From Athripsodes cinereus (Eukaryota; Arthropoda; Insecta; Trichoptera; Leptoceridae), in assembly GCA_947579605.1 (NCBI GenBank), contig OX388321.1, positions 20,637,614 through 20,701,613 of the forward strand: a stretch of DNA of 64,000 nucleotides. The letters run 5' to 3'. Below are positions 37,701 to 49,799 of this stretch, piece after piece. Positions within the stretch are counted from its first letter, which is position 1, and each line of letters opens with the position of its first letter. The notes under the pieces are model-generated. The model searched no databases, was not told the DNA's origin, and was given only the letters and a program-made list of their open reading frames with translations. A program made the translations under genes and the position numbers.

Positions 37701-38317
37701 TAAAAACAATATATTTACTTCTCAAATCAATACCACAGTTCCGTAAGTCAACAACTCTTAAATTCTAATCAAAGCGTCAAAATTTCAAAGCAGTGTGCCA
37801 AAATCTCAAACAAATATTATCTTCTGTAAATGTAAAAAATAGTAGCAGTCCATACGAAACGCAAATCGAGTGCCAATCCGGGGTCCCCCGCAATTGATAA
37901 AAGATTATATTGTAAAATAAAACTAAAAATTCAACTATGAAAGAAAACCATAAAAAAAGTGTAGTTATAGCTAACTGAACCAAATATTTAAATTTTTATG
38001 TACGGAAATGATAAAAGATTCACGAAATTTTAGTATTCAATAAAATATCTACACATTATTTATAAATCAGGATATCATGTTAAGTCATATTGGCAGAGGC
38101 AAACAAAAACTCTGTAACTTCGGCATGAGTCACCATAGCTCTTGAATAACTCTCGTTTTAACCATTCATATTAATCCTATAATTTTCAGTTTTTGTGTGT
38201 GTGTGAACATAGTAATATCGCGCAGTTTTTATGCATTACTAAAGTGTATCATCTCCTAGTTCTGGTCATATTTCGTTTTAAAGTTTGATCTATTCTGTGC
38301 TACACTCACCGCTTCAT
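34718..38317 (-). CDS. JKAMP: JNK1/MAPK8-associated membrane protein (JAMP), five exons, complete
   Basis: Minus-strand coding exons are 38317-38310 (ATGAAGCG, 8 nt), 37660-37427, 36487-36275, 35926-35757 and 35010-34718. All splice GT/AG with matching phases and give 305 aa (human about 311). The luminal N-terminus has paired cysteines (C10, C15, C28, C31, C43, C46) and two sequons (NGS, NAT). The first membrane segment starts at LYDWLYLGFMALLALVLHW. Further hydrophobic segments follow around LLLSDPVG, LYTVVLIMYSMCIVLLLLF, VYCALYCLPTLILIHAV, YYSFPYIIIILSM, ILIGHWLLHAYGIISITG and the C-terminal LVPAPAAFYILTSRF, which suits a seven-pass ER protein. The family recruits proteasomes and ERAD factors to the ER and prolongs JNK1 activity. 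Signature blocks LVLHWFFI, SDWYT, EAVYPLYT and HWLLHAYGIISI match the vertebrate protein. Intron 2 holds an 80-bp minisatellite and intron 4 a 63-bp one. A polyadenylation signal lies at about 34443. Confidence 0.96.
35214..35518 (+). repeat. 63-bp minisatellite in JKAMP intron 4
   Basis: Unit starting TTCAAGAACCCTGACTGAGT and containing AATGATGCAATTGTTATTTT repeats five times with almost no divergence; the first unit is 54-55 bases. The shadow open frames here are by-products of a repeat length divisible by three. Confidence 0.95.
36611..36895 (+). repeat. 80-bp minisatellite in JKAMP intron 2
   Basis: TAATATATGGACACTTATAA recurs at 36701, 36781 and 36861, exactly 80 bases apart, with a diverged first unit at about 36611. 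Each unit includes GGCGTTTGCACTGTAACACT. Confidence 0.92.
37005..37160 (+). pseudogene. LINE C-terminal fragment in JKAMP intron 2
   Basis: Translates with one stop as TWMSTIRRDLKAVKLDAMQI followed by SDRTT and a CRPQMMG-type end, matching the RRDLKxxxLxxxxA...DRxxWR tail of insect LINEs. It is followed by a poly-A-like AGAAAAAAGAACA run. Confidence 0.65.
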
Positions 38318-40109
38318 TATAGTTATCCAAACATATTGTGCTGACCGATCGTTTCTGAGAATTGCGGTCTAGTTTAAACCTAATGTCCTGCAATGCGTAA
38401 CAGAGACGGCAACACAACATCGCCTACCCACTACATATAAAGGATGAAAGGGACAATAAAACTACAGAACGCGAGTGTCGCTAATGAATATTTTTTATAC
38501 ATGCATAACACGCACAAAGACAATATCATTCAAAAGCAAACTGAAGACATCTATCTTCCAGCAGAGCTAACCGCACCCTTGAGATGGATTATCCATTAAA
38601 CGGCGCTGAAGAAATCATCCATCATCATCATCATCATAAAAGTCTAGGTCTAATACCATCTTTCCGCAACATTCTATATTAGGATTATAATTCCTCATCC
38701 CAAATATCAAGCACCTATGTACATATCTACTTAGTATTAAGGTGTTGAAAATCATATTATTTACAATGTAACTTTATTGTTTTGAAGGGCTTAGATTACG
38801 TAAAGCAGATGTGATGATTAGAAATAAAATCTTGATACGAAAATCAATGTATGGTTTAGCAGTTCAATCAGTTAAATAGGTGAAAAAATAATTTACTTCT
38901 ATAAATTCAACAAACTTCTTTTACTTTACCCAACATAATTATCCATTACTAATTGATGGCTGGATATTACATGGTGCCAAGTGTCTGAAGCATAAAACCA
39001 AGAGAAAGTGAAGAGAAATAAGGGGAACAGAAGAGCAATGTAGCAAAAGTGATATCTATTGGACAAAATTTGAAGTACACTATGTTGTTCAATCACATTG
39101 CAACTTTGTACGTTTATTGGCCTTTATGTTTAACACCTAAGTAAAGGTGTAAAATCTCTTTTTTGAAATTGTTGACACTTAGCACCATGTAATAACCAGC
39201 TTTCAATTTACTTTACCTAACATACCATTACTAATTTATTTTTACTTAACATATATTCGGAACTATTTCGGAACAGTACTAGTATTGTTACTGATGATGG
39301 AACAAGTAGTTCCGAAAACATTATAACTAAATACAGTCATTTGAATGGAAAATACAATGTTTCCTTTATTTTGCTTAAATTAATAATAATACTTAGGTAT
39401 ATATACCCAGCATAAATAATTTAGACAGTTCACATGCACATACAGAATTTAGTATTTATCAACTATTGTCTCGGACTTCCGAACGGAAAGTCTATAGTTC
39501 AAATGCAGCTACCGACCTACAACACCATTTTCACAATGCAAGCTATTACTAAGTGTGAATATATTTAAATTATCGTAAGACTAGATCTAATTCATAAGTA
39601 CCAGGAAAACCAATGCTCTCTATGCAGTTCTATATAATATGTTATTCATAAATTGCTTATCGAATAAGGTTTTAGAAATAATTCAAAAGTATAATTATCT
39701 CATAATATTGTAAGATTTAGGTACCCACAGATATCAATCAAAATCATTCTGCATAGATGGCGTTGACCATTTCTTTTACATCATTCTTGCTAGATACCTC
39801 CAGTGGGGGTTTAAAAGCCAGTATTTTATTTTCAATCTGTATCAGTATATTTGTGTGACTGATAACCTTTCAACCGACCAACCGGATCGGTGAATCGATA
39901 TGCATTTTTTCATTTATGTGAAAAATATTGGTATTTCAAAATCGATTCAGTGAATTAAATTGAACAAAAACTTATCTTACTCAAGAAAAAGGTTTATTTT
40001 CTATCAGGTATGTTTTTTATTTTACACAAATTATGTAAGTAAATATTTTGGGTTTTAAAGTAGATGTTTTCTTTTTCAGTTTAATTTTGCATTTAGTGCC
40101 CTATTAATA
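38318..40109. other. Upstream of JKAMP, no gene seen
   Basis: The JKAMP promoter should lie just above 38317; no TATA box is obvious. (CATCAT)n occurs near 38617. 38962-39192 is a dispersed repeat whose inverted relative is at 60302-60515 (shared TGTCTGAAGCATAAAACCAA and GAACAGAAGAGCAA, in opposite sense). A tRNA-like SINE remnant may lie at 39470-39545. Confidence 0.45.
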
Positions 40110-40335
40110 TCTATACTAATATTATAAAGAGGAAAGATTTGATTGTTTGTATTGAATAAGCTCCGAAACTACTGAACCGATTTGAATTTTTTTTTTCACT
40201 GTTGGGAAGCTACAATATCCCCGGGTGACATAGGCTTTATTATATTTTCAAAAAAATTAGGGATCCTTACTAAAACTAAATTATTTTTTAAAATACCTAC
40301 ATATCTACCCGTGTGAAGCTGGTGCGGACCGCTAG
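40110..40335 (+). mobile_element. Short non-autonomous Helitron (226 bp)
   Basis: Starts TCTATACTAATATTATAAAG preceded by A and ends GTGCGGACCGCTAG followed by T. The 3' terminal region carries the GC-rich stem typical of Helitrons. Inner words CCGAAACTACTGAACCGATT and CCCCGGGTGACATAGGCT are standard for lepidopteran Helitrons. Confidence 0.88.
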
Positions 40336-40701
40336 TTATATAATAAAGAAAATGAAATGTGTTTTTTCTTTAATATACTAATTTAATTTTATAATTACCT
40401 GTAAAAAAAATAGCAACTAGAAGATGAGCTTCACAGATTCTTGTCAAAATATTGAAATAAAAAACATTTGAAAGAAACTGTGTGAAAACTAAAATTGATA
40501 ATCAATATAGAATGTAGAAAATTTATTGTACAAAAACTGAAAAATAATTAATATGGATTATAATATTTATTTATTTATTCTTTCCTGTAGCATTTTTACA
40601 TATAAACATATCAATATTAAAAACAATCAATGCACAGAGATAAGCTTTATCGCAGAGAGGCAATTTCTTTTAATTAACTCAAATAATACATTTTGACAAT
40701 A

Positions 40702-41297
40702 CAGTCGATTCCGCTTAATTGGGACAGCCGCTTATTTAAGACAAATCTCAAAGAACAGAAACCAAACCAAGAAACCAATAGTAAATTTATATGTTTAATT
40801 GGGACAACATTCTGCTTAATTGGGACAGTAAATTTAAGATCACAGCACATATTATGTTACACATATTCTCAAGAAAAAATATGTACAAAGAAATGTTACG
40901 AAAACAAATGACAGATTTACACTTGACTCATTTTTGCATTGAATTAATTTTATTTATTTATTTTATTTATTACATTTTTACAGGGATACAAAAATTGTAT
41001 GTACCTACCCATTTATTATTTTAATTAGGAATTTATTTATTTTTTCTTTAAAGTTTATATTACGTATTTTTAATTTACTTGATTATGTTTATTACCTATA
41101 TGTAATTTACAGTTTTCAAGAGTTTATAAAACAAAATTGTTGAAAAAAAATATGCATTGTTTAATTTTATGTGTGTATTACTGGTTAATGGCCTTAGTTG
41201 CCAAAACCAAATAAATTAATTAAAGAAAATGGGAAGTTCGCTTTATTGGGACAAAATGCCCAAGTCCCGATGTGTCCCAATTAAGCGGAATCGACTG
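40702..41297. mobile_element. pogo/Tigger-like non-autonomous element (596 bp)
   Basis: Perfect terminal inverted repeats CAGTCGATTCCGCTTAATTG / CAATTAAGCGGAATCGACTG, starting CAGT, are flanked by TA on both sides, as for pogo/Tc1-mariner. Subterminal copies of TTAATTGGGACA occur inside. No transposase remains. Confidence 0.88.
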
Positions 41298-41819
41298 TAT
41301 TGTATATTATCAACACCGTAATAGTAATTTTATTTATAATATAATTATTTTTGTCTCAGTCTTATTGATCAAATTGAGTGAAATATTTGTGTAACAAAAA
41401 GACAGTGTATGTAGGCAGTAGGATTTAAGTCCAAGATCTATTATAACTAAATATATCAATGGCAGGTTGTCATCTAGCTATCAATATTCTACTAAGCAAT
41501 CTTGTTAAATAATGATTAAATAAAAATATTTTCTTCTATTCGACTTGAAATTGGGATGGAGGGAGAGGGATGAGTTAATTTCATTGCATACGTAAGGGTT
41601 GGGGGCTCTACAATATTTTTTCGCACGGGGGCTCTGCGAAATCTAGGACTGCCACTGGTAAAAAGTATTTGATTTTTAGATTTTTCAAAATTTGGAGTTG
41701 TCGGCCTATGAAACTGGGCAGTTAACATTTTTTTTTTTAACACAAAACTATTGCCAAAAATTGTTGTCGGTCATTGGTATAAGCCATGTACAAACATGCC
41801 AACGTAATGAATGGTGGGA

Positions 41820-41880
41820 ATGAATGTTCTCTGTCTCTATTCTATGTCAACAGAGAGATGAAATGACAGAACATTCATTC
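41820..41880. repeat. Palindromic repeat (GAATGTTCTCTGTCTC type)
   Basis: AATGAATGTTCTCTGTCTCT pairs with AGAGATGAAATGACAGAACATTC-type sequence across TCTATGTCAACAG, forming a near-palindrome. Confidence 0.65.
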
Positions 41881-42411
41881 ACACTGTTTGTAGACGCACC
41901 TGTTAACTATTGCACTCACTTGTTTTTGAATGCAAATGATATAAAGTTAAATTAGTATTGTTTGCATTGACAAAAATTTCGAGTTCTTTCGATTTTTAAG
42001 AATAATAATAAATACAGTACGTATGATCGTCGATATCTTTCTTCCAATGGATGACTTACTGTACAAATTGACTAATATTTCACACAAATACAGTCATAAT
42101 ACAAATGATAATTATTGCTTCGAAATAGAATGTACATAATTATATGTTTACATACTTGAAATTTTAGAAGTAATTCAATGAAACTTAGCAAGAAATAATG
42201 TACTTATGAAAATATCATTTCGGTGCTTTATATGAACCAATTCGTTGAAAATTTTCACATTGTTTTGGTATTTTGACACCTCCGAAGATAAGAAAATATT
42301 TTTCTGTAAAATATCTGTCAGTGTCAAATTCGACCATAGTGTTATAAAATGATAATATTTTTATACTCTATGGCTATCGACCATAGACTAGGAGAACGCC
42401 AAAATGTAAAG

Positions 42412-44262
42412 GGTCGTTCACATACGTTCACTTTCAGTGATCACTCCGGATGATACTCCAAGATGAACAAGTGTGAACAGGCGTTTCATCAATAGGGAAC
42501 TTGCACTCGAGAGGAATATTTTGTGAAATGCATTAATTAGGTAGAAAAAAGGTTATATATCGATTATATTTTGATTAAAACTCAAAAATAAATATTTTTC
42601 ATTTATTATTTTAATAAATAAAATCACGATTTTTCGCCCGCTGTTTGAACGCCTTGTCGATGGTTATTGCATTTGTGACGTCACATGTCCTGAGTGATGT
42701 TTTGTTGTTTATTGTAATGTATGGGATTAACAATCGCTTGGTATTTGAGTCCGGTTTTTAACATTTTGGAAGGAGGTAAATATTACAAAAAGTTTCCAAA
42801 AAGATCATACAAATATTGTGTAGTCCAAGATGTACAAATATACCTAACTTATACGACACCGAATAAATTATTTCTACGCATGCCGATATTGTAAGCCTCT
42901 CACTGTACTGTAAGTTCAGCGACTTCTTTGCAGCTTTCCATATCTATCGCCCAATGACAAAACAAACAAAATCATTCACAGTATCAATATTGTTATAAAT
43001 GAACATATCTATCAAGTAGTGGATGCTTGTAGTGTCGACATTTGTTATTATATCCTTAAAATACGATATGATTTACAATAAAAATCTTTTGGTTTTGACA
43101 CACTGGCTGGCAGAAACTCACTCGCTGTGGATATATTATTTGTAGATGATCGATGACTCAATTCAGCACAAGTTATAAAATTTAACTTCTGTGCTAATTT
43201 CAACCAACTTTGATTTTTTCCAATAACATTGGACAGATTTTTTTAGCAGGATGTTCGTTCACTCCGACCATGCACCCAGTACAGAAAAGTAATGGCGTAT
43301 TTAGAACCTGTAATCACTAATCGAACCTAAAAATGATGGAAAATTGATAATAATTGCCATTGAATATTATGTAATTATTACACAATGTTGTATTGCACTT
43401 TACAAATTAGTAATAACATTATAAGACAAAGTTATAGCGCCTACTGGCGGGCTAAATTATGCATGATAAATATTCAATCGCCCCTTGAGAAAATCGTTTT
43501 TCGTCATTATAACTAAATAAAAAAATAGGAACTGATGTATGTTTATACGTAAAAATTTAATCATATTGAAGTTTTTGGCAAAAAAAGCGTTCAAACCCAA
43601 ACCACAACAGTAAATAACCTCGTCAAACCAATAGATATATACTACGAAATGTACTAAGCATCTGTAGACAGAGAGATCGAAGGGACATATGACGTCATCA
43701 AAATGGCGCGTTCGGATGTGGCGTTTTCGCGGAAGTTCAAAAATCGAAATTTCAAAATGCTATAAAACAGAAACTAAGCAACGTATCGAAAAAAAAATTA
43801 CCGATATGTGTTACTGATTACTTTATTTATGATTTTGAAGAATAAAAAAAATATGTGCAAGTTCCCTATTGTGATCACTAGCGATGACGGAGGAAAGAGA
43901 TTACCACTCGTCATAATTTCGATGAAAGGACCTTTCACTGAAACGACCATAAACAAATTTCATCTTATTATTTGTTTTATTCTCTATGAATTTGTATTGA
44001 ATGTCAGAATCATGTACAAAATTATTATGCAGTCGAGAGCTATATTAATTTATTTTATGTGTTATTTTTCATTTTTGAATTTGTTTGATTATTTTTATAC
44101 GAAAATACGTCAAACAACATACAACATGAGTGAGAGTGTAGACATGGCAGTGAAAGCATAGGATGAACAAATGTGAACAGACGTGTTCACTTTCGATGAA
44201 CAGGTTTGACCCTGACACTCTGGATGATCATCCAAAGTGAAGTAATGTGAATGCTACTTAAT
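42412..44262. mobile_element. 1.85-kb long-inverted-end element
   Basis: TTCACATACGTTCACTTTCA at the left is opposed by TGAAGTAATGTGAATGCTAC at the right. The right arm (44070-44262) is repeated in reverse at 44415-44580 (TCGAAAGTGAACACGTCTAT, GTTTGACGTATTTTCG), so two elements sit tail to tail. The 117-codon frame at 43808 is not recognisable as a transposase. Same family as 19813-21304. Confidence 0.55.
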
Positions 44263-45814
44263 TCTATTATTATGTACATCCATACCTAAATATATACCTA
44301 CGCCGTAATGTATATAGGTATGGATCATAGATATAATATGCAATAATATTATTATACTAGTATATATATATCTATGGTATGGATACATGATAATAATATA
44401 TTATTATGTATATTTTAGTAGCATTCGGACTGTTTCACTTTGGATGATTATACAGAGTGTCAGGGTCAAAGCTGTTTATCGAAAGTGAACACGTCTATTT
44501 ACATTTATTCATCCTATGCTTTCACTGCCATGTCAATACTCGTGGTCATGTTGTACGTAGTTTGACGTATTTTCGTAAAAAAATGAATACCCTTTTATAC
44601 CTAATTGCTAAATAATGATCAATATTTTGGTACATATGAATGCATAATAATATATTAATACCACTGAAAGTAAACAAATCTGAATGCCCCTCCAGCGCCA
44701 CAGTGCCGAATAAAGAAACCAAATTGCAACAACCGCACTTGCTCAATACCACCTTAAGTATCACTTTACAGAAGTACAAAAGTAGTGTTTAAACACAAAA
44801 TACATTTATTTAGAGTTCGGACTTAAGGTAGTTTGATATGTCCATAGGAACTTAATGGTTTTTGGAACAAGCTAATGCCAAAATAATGGCAGCCATATAA
44901 TTATTATAATTCGTTCTCTGATTGGTTGTTTCAGCGACCTTGTGGACTTAACTTAGTTTGAAACAAAATCATCAGTGGACTTAACGCAGTTTGGAATAAA
45001 CAGTTTTTTTTTTTATTTTACATTTTTATATAGTACCTATTTAACTGCATTTTTTTTTTTTTTTTAAAAAGATATATCTGGGTTTTTGTTATAAACCCAA
45101 ATACAACCTTATGAAACCTTTAAACAGAAATGAAAATTAATTTTGGTTGAATATCATATTATGCATTATCGAATTGCACGAAAATCTCAAAATCGATAAA
45201 TATGGGACTTAAAACGGAGTTTGGAACTATATGCCTCATTATGTTTATTTTATTCTTCATGCACATCATCATTTACATTACAAAGTCAACAAAGCAATTT
45301 ACATAAAAAAATGTGATGATATGCAGTGGCGAGATTATCACTATTAGTGATTTCTTCCATTATATATTATTATAGGAGCGAATCCCACTTGTTGTTCCGC
45401 CCGCTTCTATAAACATTACATGATGATGATGACTCATTGCATTGCTAATGCGAATATGCGATAATAATACAATGTATCACTGCATACTAGTGATGTCAAT
45501 ACCGGATATTTTTTCATACCGAATACCGGAAGCTAGTTTGATAATTCGGTGATTTTGCCTCACCCTTCTTTATTCTTCAACAATATTCAACATTTCCCGT
45601 AGGTCCTTTACAGGGCGCTTGGGTTCATCAACATTACAATAAAAAGGACGTTATAAACATAGCATACAAAAAAATATTGAAAAATCAAAGCAACAATAAA
45701 TACAGACACATAAATATTATTTTCCTTCAGTACTGAAAGGGTGTAAAGGGCTTCTTTCGTACCTACCATGTCAAAATATAAAAATATAATTAACAGCAAG
45801 ATATACTAGATAGG

Positions 45815-46190
45815 TAATTCGGTCAATATCTACTATAGGTTATCCAGTAGTACCCATTATGATAACATAGCATTATGTATTTTATTATTCTTCACTGTGT
45901 ACCGTTACAAGATATCACAGAAGCCATATGGGGGCGAGGGGTTGCATCTTTTCCAGTGATTGCAATATTATTTAAATGCATAATGACGCCATGAAATTCT
46001 ACTATGTACAAGAATGAATCATTATATAAATATAATTTGTGCCCCTCCCCCATCTCATATCTGGATTCTCCATGAAATCTTGTAACAGTGTACAGTGAAA
46101 GATTAAAATAATAAATACAACTATGATTATCAATATATAATTTCAAACTGGATACTATTGGATAACCTATAGTAGAAATTGACCGGTAAT
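45815..46190. mobile_element. MITE with nested inverted repeats
   Basis: Ends AATTCGGTCAATATCTACTA and TAGTAGAAATTGACCGGTAA are inverted. A second inner pair is ACAAGATATCACAGAAGCCA-type / CCATGAAATCTTGTAACAGT. No coding potential. Confidence 0.75.
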
Positions 46191-46350
46191 TCTAAGAAAA
46201 AATCGGTCGTGCAGCCAGTCAAATTTTCCATCCAGTTTTAAACTGACGCTAATGTCAAGACAATACATTGCTAATGCTTGAAGGTCATCGATGTTGGAAC
46301 ATAAAAATTCCGTTAAAATGTTCTGCGTTGCAAGTCTACAGTATGTCTAT
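46187..46350 (+). repeat. Dispersed repeat shared with 55453-55620
   Basis: GGTAATTCTAAGAAAAAATC, CATCCAGTTTTAAACTGACG, AAGACAATACATTGCTAATG and GCGTTGCAAGTCTACAGTAT all recur in order in DXO-like intron 3. The two copies are in the same orientation, 9.3 kb apart. Confidence 0.8.
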
Positions 46351-46879
46351 GTAATAGCAAAAGTAAATAAATAACAAACAACGAATTAATTATCTATCCC
46401 ATACAATCCCGTAGGAGAACGGACATCATGCATCTCTTTTCTTCTTATTGTAAATACAGAAAAAATAAAGAAATCTTATTTTCTTTCTCATTTTTTTATT
46501 GACAACGAGAAGAAAAATGAGATAGAACATTCATAATTTTTGCATAATTACATTTCATTTTTAACTTGCATAATAATCCGGAAATGGTTCTATTGAGGCC
46601 GTGATGAGAAAAGTACAAGTTGTCGCAACTGATCATCAGGGGCAAAATCAATGGTCGAAGATGTATCGGAAGAAGGTGGATCTCTTGGCTCCATAATATT
46701 TACGAGTGAGTTAAAATAATCTAAAATCTAAATTAAATTTACGCCTTTTTCAAAATCCGAGTTGGCAACACTGGAGGAATAAAGTTTTACTCTTGAACCG
46801 GGAATCCCATGTTTATAGGACTACAGTACTGAGTACATGCAAAGCGATAGACATTGCGGGTGAAATACGACGGACGCGT

Positions 46880-47023
46880 TATCGTATATAAAAGTAGTTG
46901 TGAGTCATTTCTTTCATTAGTCGTTTGTTCGATTGCTAGCTGGGCGTCGCGAATAGTTTTTTTTTCTGAGAGAGAAGTGAAAAAAGTCGATTGAGATAAT
47001 TTTACGAAGTGTTATTTTACAAG
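46880..47023 (+). promoter_or_regulatory. Candidate TATA promoter and non-coding first exon with splice donor
   Basis: TATATAAAAG at 46885-46894 is followed about 28 bases later by an initiator-like TTCATTAG (about 46913-46920), a locally more GC-rich leader, and a strong donor ACAAG|GTAAGAAAG at 47023/47024. The DXO-like gene begins with a splice acceptor at 52481-52482, 7 nt before its ATG, so this exon is a natural but unproven partner across a 5.4-kb intron full of LINE debris. It could instead be the promoter of an LTR element; no matching LTR pair was seen. Confidence 0.45.
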
Positions 47024-47989
47024 GTAAGAAAGTGTTTATTTTTCTAGTAGGTTCCGGATTTTTTGATGCGAATCCAGCATTGGAAACCTTCGTTCAGCAT
47101 TCCAATAATTAATAAAAAGTCCCGCAAGACGTCTAAATTGCCCCGCCTTTGAAAAATTTCCATAGCGAGTTAAGAATTCAATGGGTAGAAGTTAAGAAAT
47201 CTTTGGGATTTTCTGTAATATTCCGATACAAAAATGATGCAATTCGCCTTATTGAATGACCTTTTCAAGTTGTTGTGGGTCTGGCTGGGTGTTACATGTA
47301 TATGGGTTAGTTGGAAGATATCGCGCTTCTGGGATAAACTCGCCCATTGCACAGAATTTATTTGTCTAGTTTAAATTGTTTATTTTCTTATATTGATTAT
47401 TATTATTATTATGTGTTTAGTGCATTGTGTATATGTGTTAGCTAAATATGTGTAAATTGTCTATACATGTTATGTTTATGCTATATTATATAATATAGGT
47501 ACTATGCATTGACATATAATATAACAAGACTGCTTTTCCTTGACAAACCATGCTACCTGAGTTAATTTCAGTTAATAAGTGACAGCAATTCCAGCAGCTC
47601 AGTTGGTGGAATTTGCTTATATACCTACCACTCATCCTCCATGACTCATTTTTATACCACAGAGAAGATGACCTATACGTTTATTTCACGCATTTAGTCC
47701 ACTGGTTACCCAACTTTTGGGTAATGCATAATGTGGTATAGGTGCGTATTTTGAAAGTATACAATGCCAGTACGCATTCATAGTGTTTTTGCACTGTATG
47801 TTTTCAAAATGTGTAACAAAATATAGTCTTGGAAAATATACACGATTGTCGTGTATACTTTCTGAGGCTGATTCAGTGTAACTAGTATTTATAAAGTATA
47901 TACAAGCTCAGAAAGTTAGATAGTGTCATAATGTAAAAAAAAATATAAAGCAATTAGTAATCAACTAATCATGTAGTTATTACTTTAAC

Positions 47990-48340
47990 TGGTAATTTAC
48001 GGAAAAAACGCCTGCGGGAATGTCAGGCGGAAGATAAACGACACATAAGTTAATACTAGATTGTTGGTGGTGATCTCCTATAGTGATCCACAGGTCCTCC
48101 GCACTAGTTTCCCAAGAAGGTCTCGGCTGAACATTTAAGAACCTCTTGACAGCAATCAAAACCCCTTCACCATCCTTCTTTGTGGGTGAAATACGATCTC
48201 TTCTATAAACTGTGTACCTCGAATCTAAGAGCTCGCCGCTATGAACCGATGCGTTTAACCAGGTTTCGGATAGACAAATGACATCGTAATCATTGTTCAG
48301 GACCTCCAGTGATAATTTTGATATAATATTTTAATAGGTA
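47990..48340 (-). pseudogene. LINE ORF2 endonuclease fragment
   Basis: An uninterrupted minus-strand frame without a start reads LNNDYDVICLSETWLNASVH, then RYTVYRRDRISPTKKDGEGV and INLCVVYLPPDIPAGV. These are the core blocks of the apurinic-type LINE endonuclease (SETWL; GGGVLIAV; Y-x-PP). It lies directly downstream of the ORF1 pseudogene on the same strand and stops abruptly, with no RT following. Confidence 0.9.
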
Positions 48341-48397
48341 TTTTGGTTATTATGAGAAAAGACACTTGACAGGTCTCAGCGGCAGTTAAGTAGGGAG

Positions 48398-49307
48398 TTA
48401 GGACCTCAGTTTTTCGAGGTCCGAAGTGCTACGGATGGTTACGGCTGGTGAGGTCTCATCCTTCCGCATCAGCACTCTTCCATGCCTGATCCAAACAAAT
48501 TGGAAGTTCTTTTCCCTTGCCAAATGTCTCGCCCCAGCATGCAATTCTTTATTGATTGGAGATAGGTGTTCGCTTACGTATATAGGATCTTTATCAGCAA
48601 TGCCAATGTGTCCAGTATTTAATTTTTCTTTAGTATTTCTTTTGTTAAAGATCCTAACTGCAGCAAGTATGTTACCTCGAACCCGACCATCAGAAAACTA
48701 ATATCAGAGCAATAATATTTCGAGGTCTGTTACCAGCCTTGTTCAGGCTCCTTACTCTGTGGCAAGACAAAAGTTGCCCATCCCCGAGATCAGCCGCTAC
48801 CACGGAGCACACCCTCGAGACAATCTCCACAGTATTCTCGTTCTTAGATTCCGGGACCATCTGTATCTCCAAGTTATTGTTTCTGTCCTGTCATTCGATG
48901 TCCGACAATCTGAGTTTAAGCTTGGCAACACTTGCGGTCAGGTGCTCGTTCTCCTTCAACGATAAGAACTCGACTGCTTTGTCAAGATCACTGATTTTAG
49001 TCAGTAACTGGTTCTTGATCTCATTAATGTCTGTGCGCAGGGACGACACCAGACTCTCGAGCTTAGTGTCCAGATAGTTCCTAAACTTCAGGAACAGTGG
49101 GTCCTCTGAACCTTCTTGAGGAGGTATTGGTTTAGTACTGCAGGGCAGACAAGCAGCACATTTCCATTTGCTCTTTTCTCTCTTCAGCATTAGGCGAAAA
49201 GCCTCGTCGTTCAGGCCAGCACATGTATTGTGGTATTTGTTATGACATTTGGTGCACTCCATTGATTGATCGTACGCAATTATGTTCCTGCACGCAGAGC
49301 AGACCAT
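48398..49307 (-). pseudogene. LINE ORF1 with PHD finger and FP25-like C-terminus, frameshifted
   Basis: The N-terminus has a PHD-type zinc finger (CSACRN, ECTKCHNKYHNTC, WKCAAC) followed by a coiled coil (LDKAVEFLSLKENEHLTASV). After a frameshift near 48885 comes VPESKNENTVEIVSRVC, and after another near 48690 comes the FP25-like domain ending IYVSEHLSPINKELHAGARH, FVWIRHGRVLMRK and SDLEKLRS with a TAA stop. This ORF1 type is common in lepidopteran LINEs and binds nucleic acid. At least two frameshifts make it non-functional. Confidence 0.9.
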
Positions 49308-49799
49308 GATGTAGGATATGAAGCTAACTAGGTGATTCAGAAGAATATTCAAATTGATGATTTTGCCTGCAACAACAGCTGGTATTCTACGTTAGCAGTG
49401 CAGCCTATCAGCTGGCCGTCCCCAGCGGGTGAGCGCTGCGGTCAGCAGCCAACAGCAGCGCACTACGAGTCGCGTGGCTCCAGTGCGTAGAGTGCGAGAA
49501 GGCAATATTTTTTACTTTTGTAAAATGTTGATTGTTTAATTAAGTTAAATCACGATTAACTCACGATTCGATTCCTTGTGTAAAACATATGAAAATATGC
49601 TCAAATTAAATCTTCGTTAATCCTGAACAGGATAAGCGCTGTTATTATTCACTACTATCTCTTGTTTTACTTCTATTTCACTACTATTTTTTCTTTCAGC
49701 ACCACGGACAGGTTACGCTGGTAATTGTGACGTATGACGTACATGTTCAGTTGTTAGGTGTGATTCTCCATTAGTTAGTGAGGATTCGCACCATCCCTC

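Noticed and set aside
43808..44161. 117-codon plus-strand frame inside the long-inverted-end element, considered as a transposase
   Set aside because: No DDE, helix-turn-helix or zinc motif; composition is that of AT-rich non-coding sequence, and its C-terminal part is the inverted arm itself.
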